Of a stretch of DNA of 64,000 bases, positions 21,460-33,697 are shown in pieces. Each line of letters starts with the position of its first letter. The first letter of the stretch is position 1. Position numbers and translations under genes: made by a program. Under the pieces are notes generated by a model. It was not told the origin of the DNA. It was given only the letters and a program-made list of their open reading frames with translations, and made no database searches. Source of the DNA: Saccharum officinarum (taxonomy: Eukaryota; Streptophyta; Magnoliopsida; Poales; Poaceae); the NCBI GenBank assembly GCA_020631735.1, contig CM036170.1, positions 71,563,737-71,627,736 on the forward strand, in the 5' to 3' direction.

Positions 21460-24400
21460 CTATGAATCGAACTGGAGTGCAGGCCTGGACAGTATCCGTG
21501 TGTAGAGCACGAGGTTCCAGATGTCGGGCACGCCGGGGAGGCACCAGTGGATGCAGTCGGCGTAGGTGCCCGGGTCCGCCTGCTCCTCGGGGCCCAGCAC
21601 CTTCCCCTGCCGGATGGTGTGCACCGAGGTGTGCCCGTCCTTGCGCCGCTCCGACATGGTGGTGATGTCGACGAAGGTGATGGGCACCCGCGGCCGCGGC
21701 GACGCCCGGCGGGAGACGTTCTTCGCCTGGTGGAACATGTCCCAGTCCATGCCCAGCCACAGCGGGCCGTGCCACTCCAGCAGCGGCATCGTCTCCTTGG
21801 CGCACCGGATCCCGTCCGGGTTGCCCCACACCTGCGGGCTGTAATTTTTTTTTATTACAAAGACACAAGAAGAATAAAACATTGTCAATTTTGATTTTGG
21901 AGTACGCCGAATTTGAAAATTTGCTATTTCATCACTGCATAACATATCGAGCGCCCTTAAAAAAAGGAAATGGAAACAGGTAAGAAAATCAATTCAGAAT
22001 TCTACGCGTGATGTGAATTTTGAATTGACAAACACGCGTTCTATGGGGTGTTTAGTTCCAAAAATTTTCGTCCCAAAACATCACATCGAATCTTGCGGCA
22101 CATGCATGAAGCATTAAATGTAGACGAAACAAAAAACTAATTGCACAGTTCACCGTGAAATCGCGAGATGAATCTTTTAAGTCTAATTAGTCCATGATTA
22201 AACAGTAATTGCTAAATAAAAAAAAAAAAAACTACAGTACCCGAAACCAGAAATTTTCGCGAACTAAACAACCCCGTAGCGCCGCAATCGTCACCTTGTT
22301 TTCTGGTTCGCGGAGCCTCAGCTGTATCTTTCGACGTGACATGCCTCCAACTACTCCAGGCTAGGTAAGGTAAGTGCTCCATCCGTGGACGCAATCGCGA
22401 ATGAAACAGTCCACGATTTCGATGCAACTTGCAGCTAGGCACGCCAAATGGTTCGTCCTTGCTACCGATCTTTCCCCTTCAGAAGGACCAAAAACTCTAG
22501 CAGCGCACCTCTGCTCTGCAGCTAGCCGGGTAGCCGGCTAGTGACAACGCAGCACGCAGGGCCCGGTGGTGCATCCAGTGTTTCCAGCCACCACATCCAA
22601 ACCTCCTCTCTACAGTTGAGACAGGCTAGCTACTCCATACCTCCTTGCATAAAACAACCACCAAAGACAAATGGAGAATCTCTTCTCTGGCTAAAAAGAA
22701 AGTGTATACAGCTCTGGCCTCTGGGAATTCAAAGTGGTTTGCTTCACGGAACCTAAACATCTATCACTTCCCTGATAGGTCCCCATCCTTAACTTTCTTT
22801 TTGTTCCAGGATGCTTTAGGGGAGTGAGCTTTCGCAATGCGTCATCCCCGGTCCAACTGGCTGGCCAGATCGTTTGTCAAACGGCCGGATTGTCCGTGGC
22901 GATAGGTGACCAACGCAACCTTCCCGTTTGATAATCCTACTAGTAGCGGAGCTGGTGTGCCCATTCGTTTGTCAGTGTGTGATCCAGACAATAATTTAGC
23001 ACTGGCGCTTCCTATACGCAAATCCAATACTGGCGACGGATAGTAATTAAGAACTTGGGTGCTGACTCTCAGGAGAGGACTGAGCTTTGAGCCTGAGCTA
23101 CGCAACTAGAAAAAGCAAAGCGTCAGATGCAAGTAGTAGGATTAATCGATCGTCAGATGAGGAGACTTTCATCTCATCCACCCCCAATCTTCAGGCTGCA
23201 ACGTGATCGCAGTCTCAAAGAACCGGTTTCATAATAACTCGACCAACTTAAAAACTGTTCTCTCTAAGATCCTAAAATTCCGGCCACGAGATAAGAGGTA
23301 TAGTACTGATGCGCCGACGACCGACGCCAGTGCAATGCAACAACCCCGTGATGCAATGCAACAACTACGAATCTACGATACGTCGCTAGCCGATCATTGG
23401 CGCATCATGGGGGTTAAATCACGGATCGCAGCAGCCGGCGGCCAAGGGAGAATATCGATTGGAAGCTTCGGCACATCTAGTTGGTTGTTTCGTGCAAATA
23501 ATTCGATGGCCCATGTGATGAGACAGGTACGCACAACTGTGTGCATTCCTGAGTTCTCCTGACACAGTACGTACTGTAATCGCAACGTGCACGGACAGCG
23601 CGCTGAGTACAATACTACTATAAGTAGTTTATTATTCTTTTAATAGTATAAAGAACAATACTCCTCCTATAGTACAACGACCCCCAATTGATTGAATTTT
23701 AACGGGCGTGACAGTTTGTGACGCAAAGTCTCTTGACCACATAAACTGTGTATTATTGGTAACCGGGAGATCCAAGTAACGTCAAAAAGGTCGAGTTTAC
23801 CATCTGTTACCGTGCACAAAAGGAAGTACTGTAGCAGTGAAGTGAAACAATAGACATCTAGAGCTAAGTAGTACTGTGCTCCTCATTGGGATCGGTACTC
23901 CACATGTGACCAGCTTCTACCACTATGCAGCGTATTACTCGTGGGCTGAAATGTCAAACCCTTTATATAAGTATAGATATCCCTATAGCTGCATCTAATA
24001 ATAGGAACAAACCAGCCACCGGTACCACTATGCGTATTAAGACCACGCCTCGCCATCAATGGTCTCAATAAGTCGCATCAGGCGCAGTGTTCGCTGGTAA
24101 CGTTTCTGATACCGGGAATTCACAGCCAATAGCGTACGTATTTTGTTTATATACTTCCCCACAAAAAAGGCCAAACAGACCCGCGTCGCGCGGTCACCAG
24201 TCACCACCACCACCACCACAGGACGGACGTACGCACACTAGGGGTCTGACTCTGACATTTCCAAGCCCGTCCCGCAAGAAAACGACGTGAGGCCCCCTTT
24301 TCCCTCGACTCTCCACAGCGAGACAGACACCCGCGCGCTGGCCGTTTCGCCCACGGCAACGGCATGACGGGAGCCGACCGCGGCAGTCTCCCACTCCACC

Positions 24401-26569
24401 ACCAAACCATATACTGTACTAGGATGGATCTGCATGGTCGATCTCACCACGCACGCGCAGCCATGTATATACCCTACCCTTTGCTAGCTGCCCCAAACGA
24501 ACAAAAGGCGCTGGCGCCCCCACACGCGTGACGCGTCGCGACGTTAATTAAGAGTTACTATAGGCTAAGTACGTTTCTGCACTGTTGGCAAGTTGAGCGT
24601 GCACTGTGTACGTGCCTTGCCCTTGTTGGTTTGATCGTGCGTACGTACTGCTTGTTCTTGCTTCGTTCAAGCCGAAGTGGGGGGGTACTGTACTATGAAA
24701 TGGAGTGGAATGTGATACTACTGCGCATGAGAATAATAAAGCACATAGAAAATCGGGTGGGAATAAATAAAAATATTACCTGATATGGAGAGGGGACATG
24801 CTCATGAAGAAGACGGACGTGCGCGCCGGGTCGATGTTGTCGTTCACCCAGTTCGCCCACGTCGTGAGCACCTTCCGGTACGCTTCGATCCGCACCACCT
24901 CGTCATGCTCCTCCCAGCTCTTGGCGCCCGGTCTCCTGCGAGTATGCACGTAAACGATCAGGTCAGCTCCCTTTCCGTGGGCGCGCTCGTGTCGGGTTTT
25001 GTTTCGTGTCCGCGTGCGGAGACTGCACGGGGCGGCGCCGGGCGAGACACGAAATTAACGTACGTACATGACTTTCATGTCGAGTGTGTTCATCCACCAG
25101 ATGTAGGTGTTGAAGACGAGGTAATCGACGCCGCGCCAGTTCTCGGCGTGCGCCCCGATCGTGTCCGCCTTGATGATCCGGTGCTGGATGCTGTGGATCT
25201 TGGGGTCGTCCGAGTTCGACTCCACCAGGAACGGCGCCCAGTAGAACTCCACCGTCGCGTTGAACTCCTGCATTTTCAGCACCCGCATGCACCAAAAAGG
25301 TTCGGGTCGGTTCGTTAGTTTATTTCATTTCGAGGAAGGAAACACACAGGTCACAGGGCTGCTGCCGGCCTGGTCAGCGACGGCCCCGTCCAGGGAAACG
25401 CGACGCGAGGTTGGTGCACCTAGCTAGCCGTCACCAACGGGCACGCGTCACGGTTGAAACTAAACGGCTGCCTGCGTGGAAACTTTGAACGAAATGCAGT
25501 ATTATCGAGGGCACCCGTGGGCCCGGCTGCTAGCTGTCGACGATTATCCTGGGCGGCACGAATCCTAAAGCAGGCAGAAAGGGAAGGGGGACGGAGACGC
25601 ACCCAAGCGTGGAAGACGACGCGCTGGCCCTCCCAAGAGACGTACTTCTTCCCCGGAGAGACTGCCGACTGCACCAGGCACACCATGGACTCCCACTGGT
25701 TGCGGTTCAGCGAGTCCCCCACGAACATGAACCGCTTGCCCCGGAGCCTCTCCATGAACAGCTTCGCGTCGAACCTGCAATGGAATTGAAATAAGGCCTT
25801 GCCGTTTATGCGCATGGCATGCATATGGCCAGCCGAGCTGAGGCCACTTCTGGTAGGTGTCGTACCTGGGCATGGAGCAGTCCTTGGGCTGCCACCGCCA
25901 CTTCTGGTAGGTGTCGTCGCGGCGGCCGTTCTTCATGCACGTCACCTGCGACGTCAGGAACTGGCACTCCTCCTCCCGGTACAGCGGGTAGCTCGTGTTG
26001 TCGAACACCCACCGCCCCTTGGACAGGTCGCACGTCTCCGGCACGCCCAGCGCGGGCGGCACCACCGTCTTCTTCGCCGCGCGCTGCCTGCGGGACTTCT
26101 TCGCCTTCTTCTTGGACGCCTTCTTCTGGCTCTTGGTTGTGCCCACCTCCTTCTGCGGCGGCTTGTCGACAACCACCGGCGCCGGCTCCGTCGTCGTCGT
26201 CGCCGTCGTGGTCACCGCGTGCTTCGGCTTCTCCTGGTCGCTGTGGTGCAACGCAGCGGCGGGCTTCTCAGAAGCGGAGATGTCTCGCCGGGGCACCACC
26301 ACTTGCCGGCCACCACCAACACCACCACCACCCGTGGTAGCCGGCACCGTTAGCGCGGGCACGCGCGTAAGCGGCTCGATCGTGAGCGACCGGATGTCCT
26401 CGCCGTACATGACGATGACGCAGAGGACGAAGAAGACGCTCGCCACGTACACCGGCAGCCGCCCGCCCTTGCGCAGCGACGTCACGGCGTGCTTCGCGCC
26501 GAACGCGTCGGCCCCGGCTCCCGCGGCCGCGCCCGCGAGCGACGACTTGCGCCGCCCCGCCAAGCTCAT
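21460..26569 (-). CDS. TBL: TRICHOME BIREFRINGENCE-LIKE polysaccharide O-acetyltransferase
   Basis: Five exons on the minus strand: 26569-25866, 25774-25603, 25267-25068, 24935-24780, 21838-21460; every intron has GT-AG ends, and the joined frame is 1,611 nt (536 residues). The protein is a type II Golgi membrane enzyme: transmembrane segment at about 38-55, a Lys/Thr/Ala-rich stem to about 175, then a TBL domain starting [18 protein letters not shown] and a PC-esterase/DUF231 domain with the GDS motif (254-256, [14 protein letters not shown]) and the DxxH motif (D505-H508, DCIHWCLPG). Family members O-acetylate xylan or other wall polysaccharides; the sequence looks closest to the ESK1/TBL29-TBL3 group, but the exact paralogue and substrate cannot be set from here. 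ATG 26569 is the only in-frame ATG before the membrane anchor. Length and motifs are complete, so it is probably functional. The last intron (2.94 kb) carries a MITE. Confidence 0.95.
22045..22275. mobile_element. MITE in the last TBL intron (TGTTTAGTTCC-type)
   Basis: About 231 bp with inverted ends GGGGTGTTTAGTTCC and GAACTAAACAACCCC and the shared interior of the family seen again at 27787, 45911 and about 50397 (a CATGCATGAAGCATTAAAT-like core and a CTAATTAG block). No clear target duplication. I do not assign a superfamily with certainty; Tourist/Harbinger is likely. Confidence 0.7.
22276..24779 (-). other. Remainder of the long fourth intron of TBL
   Basis: Single-copy-looking intron sequence without recognisable genes or repeats. 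The donor GTAATATT is at 24779 and the acceptor TTACAG ends at 21839. Short open frames here do not resemble proteins. Confidence 0.7.
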
Positions 26570-27082
26570 GGCGCCCGCAGCTCGCTCGCTACCCAACGCT
26601 GCTGGCTGCCTCTCCCTCTCGATCTCCCTGTGCGCCGGGCAAGTTTTCGCTTGGACCGATCGAACGCGTGCCGGCTGCCGCGACCGCGATCAGAATTCAG
26701 AAAGCGGGGGAGGCCGGCCGGATCGTCCGCGCTAGCGAGGTAGACTAGTCGCGCGCGGGGTCTTTATGGATTCGCTGGCGAACCCGGCCGGGGAGTCAGC
26801 ACCGGGGGCTGCGGATTTGGTGAGGGGATGCCATCTCCTGATGCTTCTCTCCCCCTTCTCTTCTTCCCTGGCCACCAGGCATTTTTTTTGACAACAAGCA
26901 ACAGGTATTAATTGGATGGATGGAACGGATTCGTTTTATTCCTTGACAAATTCTCTTCTCTTTAGTCGCCGCGACCTGGCCATACGAGACTAGGCATGGA
27001 CAAACGTGGTACAGCACGTCACTGATATATTTGGACTAGTTTAATTTCAACCACTATACTTCGTATATACAGCACCGTATTG

Positions 27083-27088
<6 letters not shown>
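26570..27088 (-). promoter_or_regulatory. TBL 5' untranslated region and promoter area
   Basis: Upstream of the TBL start on the minus strand. A TATA-like CCATAAAGA lies at 26762-26770, about 195 bases before the ATG, in a GC-rich context. It is the best core-promoter candidate I see. Nothing else recognisable up to the dinucleotide run at 27089. Confidence 0.35.

Positions 27089-27169
<81 letters not shown>
27089..27169. repeat. (AT)n microsatellite
   Basis: About 40 uninterrupted AT units. An open frame that runs through it encodes only Tyr-Ile repeats and is not a gene. Likely polymorphic in length, and the assembled length may not be exact. Confidence 0.97.
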
Positions 27170-27170
<1 letters not shown>

Positions 27171-27786
27171 CAAACTGTTATTTTAGGATGAATTAATTTT
27201 ATTACGTTAAAAAAAAGGGAGGCAGAGCTTAGCTTGGACGATGAACAGCAGAAAGCGGCAATACGATTCAATGATTTTTTTTTTCTGTCCTGGCCTGATG
27301 ATGTTTGGTCAACGAGGTAACTCCATTCTATACATATACATGGACAGCCTGCTTTCGAAATATGATGATGATGATACGATGAGGAGATGTTGAGAACAAC
27401 ATGAACACGCATTTCCTTTCGGAAAAGAAGAACGTGCCCGTGCGTTACATGTAGACATATCATGACGATGTTTGGGAGAACGCAGCCGGGATTTCACTTG
27501 ATTTCTCCCATTGTTTTCGACGCTAGAATAATGCGTGACATTCCATCTAACGTTCCGTATGTGCTAGCGCACGTAGAGCCTAACAGCTAACGGCCGGTTT
27601 TAGACTTCTGGAAATGATGGAGTTGCATCGACGTGACCGTTGATTCCACATTCCAGTACAGCGTGACAGTGGAGACTTCTTGGTGGCGGCGGATCTGGGT
27701 CACTGCTCCTGGATTTGTGCATCAGGCTTGTCGGTGAAGGGAAAGATAAGTTCTCAGAGCAAACATTTCCCACGTGTACGAACTTT
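27170..27786. other. Intergenic stretch, nothing recognised
   Basis: Low-copy-looking DNA between the AT run and the next MITE. No domain, repeat end or RNA gene is seen. Confidence 0.5.
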
Positions 27787-28016
27787 GGGTGTGTTTATAT
27801 CGCGAAAAATTTTGGCTTTGACTACTGAAGTACTTTCGTTTATATTTATCAATTAGTGTTCAATTATGGACTAATTAGGCTCAAAAGATTCGTCTCGTGA
27901 TTTTCTACCAAACTGTGTAATTAGGTTTTTTTCGTCTACATTTAATGCTCCATGCATATGTCCAAATATTCGATGTGACGGGAAATCTTAAAATTTTTAG
28001 GAACTAAACGTGACCT
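27787..28016. mobile_element. Diverged MITE of the TGTTTAGTTCC type
   Basis: Starts GGGTGTGTTTATATCGCG and ends with GGAACTAAACGTGACC; the interior carries the same TTAATGCTCCATGCATATG and GGACTAATTAGGC blocks as the copies at 22045 and 45911, in reverse orientation. The ends are partly eroded. Confidence 0.6.
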
Positions 28017-28059
28017 TTAGCAGAGTCTAGTTCAGCACAGTAGGCGCCAATGTTTTTTT

Positions 28060-28225
28060 TATAGAAAGGCCGCATTATAGTATTGTATTAAACAAACCGT
28101 TCGTTACAAATAATGGCCCGCATGAACTCCGGAGGCTCGTTAAACCAAACAAAACCATCATACTGATCGGCTACTTTAGCACTAAGATGAGCTGCCTCGT
28201 TACACCATCTATCTGTGACGAAGGA
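28060..28225 (-). pseudogene. LINE 3' end fragment (RNase H C-terminus)
   Basis: On the minus strand the translation includes NEAAHLSAKVADQYDGFVWF followed by NEPPEFMRAIICNERF, the usual end of the RNase H domain of plant L1-type LINEs (AH.LAK...W...PP.F). It is short and isolated, so a 5'-truncated or broken copy. Confidence 0.5.
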
Positions 28226-28233
28226 AAAATGTA

Positions 28234-28409
28234 CTCCTCCGTTCCAAATTAATTGTCGTTTTTGGTTTTCGTGCCATAAGTTTGACTAGATTTATAGAAA
28301 ATACGCGTAACATTTGTATTCCTAAATAAATTTGTTATGGAAATAGATTAAACGATCTATCTAATGATATTAATTGTGTACCATAAATATTAAACAATCT
28401 ATCTGATGA
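28234..28409. mobile_element. Truncated Stowaway-type MITE
   Basis: Begins CTCCTCCGTTCCAAATTAAT after TA and carries the usual interior (TTTGACTAGATTTATAGAAAATA), but has no right terminal repeat. It is cut at about 28409, where the pol fragment of element C starts, which marks the breakpoint of a deletion or rearrangement. Confidence 0.6.
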
Positions 28410-29920
28410 CCCTGCTGTGTTACATAGTATTCAAATCAGTTGCTCTTTGGAGAGTAAGATAATAGAAGACCAGAAAACATACAAGGAGATATTCCATATC
28501 AAAGAGAAAATTAAAGAAGAGTCATCTAAGCATTTTAGAGTGGATAAACAGGGCGTGTTATGGTTTGGCGACCGTCTTGTTGTTCCAAGAATCGAGAGCT
28601 TAAGAATAAACTCATGGATGAAACTCACCTTTCTAAGCTATCCATCTATCCAGGGAGTAGTAAGATATACTAAGAACTGAGACCTCGTTATTGGTGGACA
28701 AAGATGAAGAAAAAAGTTGCAGCCTATGTTGCCAGATGTGACATGTGTTGTAGGGTGAAAGCTATTCATATGAAACCTGCTGGTTTGTTGTAACCCTTGT
28801 CCGTACCTAGTTGAAAATGGGATGATATAAGTATGGATTTCATCTCGGGTTTGCCCACTACTCAAAAGGGGCATGATTCGATTTGGGTAATTGTGGATCG
28901 TCTTACCAAGACAACTCACTTTTTACCTGTCAAGACATATTTTCGACCACCTCAATATGCCGAGAAATACATTGCAGAAATTGTGAGATTGCATGGTATA
29001 CCAAGGACTATAGTATCTGATAGGGGGGCACAGTTCACGGCTCACTTTTGGGAACATTTACACAAAGGCTTAGGAACTAGTTTGATCCGTAGTACTGCTT
29101 ATCACCCCCAGACAAATGGTCAGACTGAACGAGTTAATGCTGTTCTAGAGGATATGTTAAGAGCATGTGTTTTGTCTTCTAAGGGTTCATGGGAGTCATG
29201 GTTACCCTTAGCTGAGTTTGCTTACAATAACAGTTATCAAGAAAGTATCAAGGTGGCTCCATTCGAAGCTTTGTATGGCAGAAAATTCCGAACACCACTG
29301 AATTGGGTCGAACCAGGAGAAAGAAGGTATTATGGTATTGACTTTGAGAAGAGGCCGAGAAGAAAGTTCATATTATTCAATAAAATATGAAAGCACTCCA
29401 ATCACGTCAGAAAAATTATGCAGATAGAAGAAGGAGACCGCTTGTGTTTGATATTGGTGACTATGTGTACCTGAAGGTCACGCCAATGAAGAAGAAGCGG
29501 TTTGGAGTCCGAAGAAAGCTTGCCACCAGATTTGTGGGACCATACAAGATCTTGGAAAGAAGGGGTCCAGTAGCCTGCAAGTTAGAGTTATCTGAGACAA
29601 TGAGTATCGTCTTCCTATTTTTTCATGTATCACAACTCAAGAAGTGTTTGCGTGTTTCGGAAGAAAGAATAGAACCTTGAGGCATAAAACTCAAGTCAGA
29701 TTTGGTGTATCGTGAGTAACCGGTCCGAGTTTTAGACACTAAAGAATGTGCCATACGAAATAGTGTGGTAAAAACCTACAAGATACAGTGGAGTCATCAT
29801 GATGAGGGTGATGCAACTTGGGAAACAGAAGAATATCTACAAAAAATCTTATGAAGATTTTTATAACAAATGGTTCGTAGCTCAAAATCTCAGGATGAGA
29901 TTTTTATAAGCAGGGAGGGC
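28410..29920 (+). pseudogene. Decayed integrase-chromodomain region of element C
   Basis: Matches the B polyprotein from the linker before integrase to the end, including the SMDF, VSDRGAQF and QTERVN catalytic blocks (D, D, E present in 28833-29390) and the VGPYKI module. Stops at 28791 (TAA where B has Gln), 28812 (TGA for Trp), 29678 (TGA for Arg) and 29717 (TAA for Gln), plus frameshifts near 28600 and 29350. All four stops fit C-to-T or G-to-A changes, typical of decay of methylated DNA. Confidence 0.88.
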
Positions 29921-32900
29921 TGTAACACCCCGGTGTTACACATGCATTTAGCATTGCAAATCATACGTATGAGCATCATGGTGCATTCATAACCACATGT
30001 AAAACAAAGTATAGCATTGAGTTGAAACATGTGAAACATCACTTTGATACATGAATGTTGCACATGCTTATTTAGGTATATCTTTGCCCTGATTATGCTA
30101 GCTGGATCAATAAAACATGTTTGGTTGTAAATGCAAATCACTTAGAAATAATTATCATAAAATTTGGAGCAACTTTGGTATTCAAAATTTTATCAAATTT
30201 TGCTTTTAAAAATATTCTCGAAAATGGTAAAAAACCCTTCATATTTAGCTTTTACATCCCAATTCAAAATCTATGCAAAATTTTTAGTTGGTCCCTAAAG
30301 CAAAGTTATAGAAAATTAAATTCTAAGCAACTTTTATTCTTGGGTCATTTCTAGAAAATGTCATTTACTTGCTCAAAAATTGATTTGAAGCTTTTGTTTG
30401 AAAATTATTTGAAAATAGAAATTGAGAAAACATTCTTTTCACCTTCACAGGCCGCCGCCTCCCATTCGGCCTGCTTCGCGAAGCCGGCCCGGCCCAATTA
30501 CGCGCCTGCCCGCGCCGCGCCTTCCTTCTCCCGCGCGCGGACGTGGACGTCCCGACCACGCGCAGGCCATGGCCGCCCCGTGGCTGCCATGCGCCGGCGT
30601 CGCTGGCCGGGTGGCGTCCCACGGGCCCCGTCGAGCTGGCGGCCACCTTCAAAACTGCCAAGACGCTTCGTCCCTCCCTGCCTCCTCCATTTCTCCACAC
30701 TGCCCTCTCCTCCCTCGCCCAGCACCAAGCACACGGTGGTCCACTCTCCGTCCGCTCCGTCGGCGAAATTCGTCGCCGGTGGTCCACCGTCGCCCGCAAA
30801 TCGCGAGCACACCGCTCCGTTTCGCTCTTCGATACCCCGTGCTCGTGACAACTTCACCGGGTGAGCCAGGTAGAACCCGCCTTGGGCGTTTCCTCCATCG
30901 CCGATCATGGAGCCGCCACGCTTGGCCTCGTCGTGGTCGGAGCTTCCCCGCTGACAGGTGGGGTCGGATTCCCCCGCGGGCCCGCTTGTCTATCACAGTG
31001 TGTGCGCACGTGTACACTGCTCTGGGTGGCTCTAGCACTTTTCAGCCGGTTTCAGAAAAAGGATTTATGAAATGGATTTCCAGAAAATGTGAAAATAATT
31101 CCAAAAATCATATCTTGAGATTGATGGCTCCAAAAATTGTGAAACAAATTTTTGTAGACTTCTTAGAAGTAGATATATGGTTTAAAAATATTGTATGTTG
31201 AATTTGTGATATTTTTCTGTGGAGCTTTATTTAATTCTTGAAATTGCTATTTTCTTAAGAAATGCATAATAAATCATAGGAAGCTTAGAAAAATATGGTT
31301 CCAAGTTTGTTATTCTTCTTATGAGATGCACTTTGTATGAAAAATATATGTCATGCATGTTCCATAGAAAAATTATGATGTGTAGTTCAAGTGCTTTTAT
31401 TTGTTGATATTTGCTATTTTGCTAGGGAGAAAAATATGTATAAAACATGGGCATGAGAATTTTTATACAGTGCTTATATACTATGTGGAACATAGAAAAA
31501 ATGCTAAATCTGTTGTTTGATACTTTTTATAATACAAAGTGTTTTCATGCTCATATTTATGCCATAGCTTGTTATTTTTGTGTAGGCTATTTTAATTATT
31601 CAAATGCCATGAAAATTTTATGGTCGTCTACTTTGAGTAGTACTATGCTACTGTATTTTCTTAGATTTTTCTATGCTATAAAAATAGATGTTGCTATTCA
31701 AACCTAATGTTAATTAGGGTTTAACTAAATCTTGTCTTATGCATGATTAGGGAATTAGTGAATTTTTAGTGTATCTTTGAAGCATTTTAAAGAGATGTGG
31801 TGATTTAGTATATTAGTACACTGATTGTAGTATTGTTGTGGCAGTACTTATGTGTAGCTACATGGTAGTTAGTAGTAGAAGAGAATGCAGTAGATCATAT
31901 GTACTTATAGTACATGGTCTTGGATGATGCTGACTACCTTGTATGAGAATTTTTCTTATACTCTATCCAATAAAGCAAATTATGTTCATCTACCTTACAT
32001 GCAAGCATATTCATTGTGTGCATTTTATCCGATGCACCTTTTTGCATAAGCACTTATGCACCTACACCATACAGAATTGCAAACAGAGAATCCAGTCGTC
32101 ATACCCGAGGAGCCCGAGGAGCAGCTCGAGGTGCAGCCACAGGAGGTGCCCGAGGCCGATGAGGAGGACGTTGAGGAGCTTCCGGAGTGTCCCGATCACC
32201 GCCCGAGTTCCTTCGAGAGAGGCAAGCCCCGGAGCATTTCTCCCTCGGTTTGTAATTATTTAATCAATGCTTTATTTTAATTGATGCATTACATCCAGGA
32301 GTTGTCTGCAACCGTTATTGCATTATACCTTGTTTACCTTTGTATACTATCTCCTTGTTACCCTGGTATCCGCAGTCGAGTCAAGGCTTAACTGGCTTAG
32401 ACCGGTAGAAGTCGGGTGATTTCCTGTCACCTGCGAGCTATAGGTGGTTACGGGGATCTGCTTGGATAACTATATCATCATGGGATAACTAAGTGTTAAT
32501 TTGAAGTTGAGACCGGATGAAAACTTACAGGGTTTCGGAATATATTGATTTCCGTTTGTGTCGATTAAGGACCGACTGTTGTTGGGCCTCGGATCATGTT
32601 GAACGCATGCCTTACATTTAGTTGGCCGAATAACGTACCTTTCGACCGCGAAGCTGGGAGATTATTCGGACCGAGTGGATTGCCCGCAGTGTACTGTACC
32701 GGAGAAGGTGTGGTAGGACACGGGGCGCGATGATAAGACTGAAAGACAGTCGGTCAGCCCCCGGGTACATGTGGTTCCTAGTGAACTCGATTTTTTACCT
32801 GGATAGTTGACTCGGTGACCAATATCTCACTTTAGCGGGTGAGTGAGGTTTGTGTAAGGAATAAATCACTAGCTGGTTAATAATCGATTCGAATTATCAT

Positions 32901-33697
32901 CGTTCACTGGATAGTGAACACTTGACTTGAGTTATTTCATCGTAGTAATGTTGATGGAACCTTGGACAGTTATAATGGATATGACATTATGGAAGTTGAT
33001 AATGATCATTGGTTATCATTACTTGCTTAATCACATGCTTGCTCTAGTATAGGTGCAAATGTAGTCGACAGGTTAATAATGATTAACTTGATATAATGCT
33101 TTTGAAAAAGGTTCTTGAAATGCTAAAAATACTTTTTTTGCAAATGAGTCAGCTACACCACTATAAAGCCCTTCATAATCCTTAGTGTCATTTTATTTTT
33201 GGTTATGTCGGGTAAGTCTAGCGGAGTACCTTCTCGTACTCAGGGTTTTGTTCCCACTTGTTGCAGATGGGCAGATGTTTTACGGCTACTGTATCAAATG
33301 CCTTTATCATGTGATGGGTGATGCTTAGGACCATGGGCAATGGTCATTCCTTACGTCTCATCTAATGCTTTTGTTGGAGATGATCATCAGCTGACACTGT
33401 AATTCGAACTCCGTGTGAGTGTGTGTGGATTCGAACAATTTGCTTCCGCTATTTTCTATTTGAACTCGGTTTGTAATAACTATGTTTAAACTCCGATATA
33501 TCTATGATGCGAACTTTTATGTAATATGTGATGGTGATCGCTAAACTTATTACGATCTTAGCTGGTATGCGAGTTGGTTTGAAATCCTTCGTGGTTTCAC
33601 GGATTACCGGGTTATACGGGCTTAAGTTTGCTAAATCGTCTGCTCCGGTGGGTGTTTTTTCTTACTTAATTTCGTATAATTGGTCGGTTCTGTTACA
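29921..33697 (+). repeat. 3' LTR of element C (3,777 bp)
   Basis: Begins TGTAACACCCCGGTGTTACA, a perfect 20-base palindrome, and ends GGTCGGTTCTGTTACA. Preceded by a purine-rich GCAGGGAGGGC. The GC-rich island is at about 30450-31020. Beyond it are AT-rich DNA, the acidic reading frame (32083-32256) and a tail that is the reverse complement of the starts of LTRs A, B and D. Confidence 0.92.
32056..32280 (+). CDS. LTR-borne acidic reading frame (C copy)
   Basis: An uninterrupted frame from ATG 32056 gives about 74 residues; from Glu at 32083 it parallels the B copies, with PEEPEEQLEVQPQEVPEADE and then EELPECPDHRPSSFERGKPR. In those last 23 codons (to Ser after SI) nine bases differ from B and none changes an amino acid. 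This contrasts with the same element's pol, which is full of stops. CCATACAG just before the conserved part may be a splice acceptor. Function unknown. Confidence 0.5.
   Translation: MHLHHTELQTENPVVIPEEPEEQLEVQPQEVPEADEEDVEELPECPDHRPSSFERGKPRSISPSVCNYLINALF

Larger units (their letters stand above)
28410..33697 (+). mobile_element. 5'-truncated chromovirus C with complete 3' LTR
   Basis: A plus-strand relative of element B. It starts abruptly in the linker before integrase, has a decayed integrase-chromodomain region to 29920, and then a full 3.78 kb LTR. No 5' LTR, primer site or gag is present, and the left end abuts a truncated MITE, so a deletion removed the 5' half. No target duplication can be expected. 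Confidence 0.9.

Noticed and set aside
25799..26743. Plus-strand frames of 170-250 codons
   Set aside because: Antisense to TBL exon 1; no domain.
27047..27463. 138-codon minus-strand frame with Tyr-Ile repeats
   Set aside because: Translation of the AT microsatellite.
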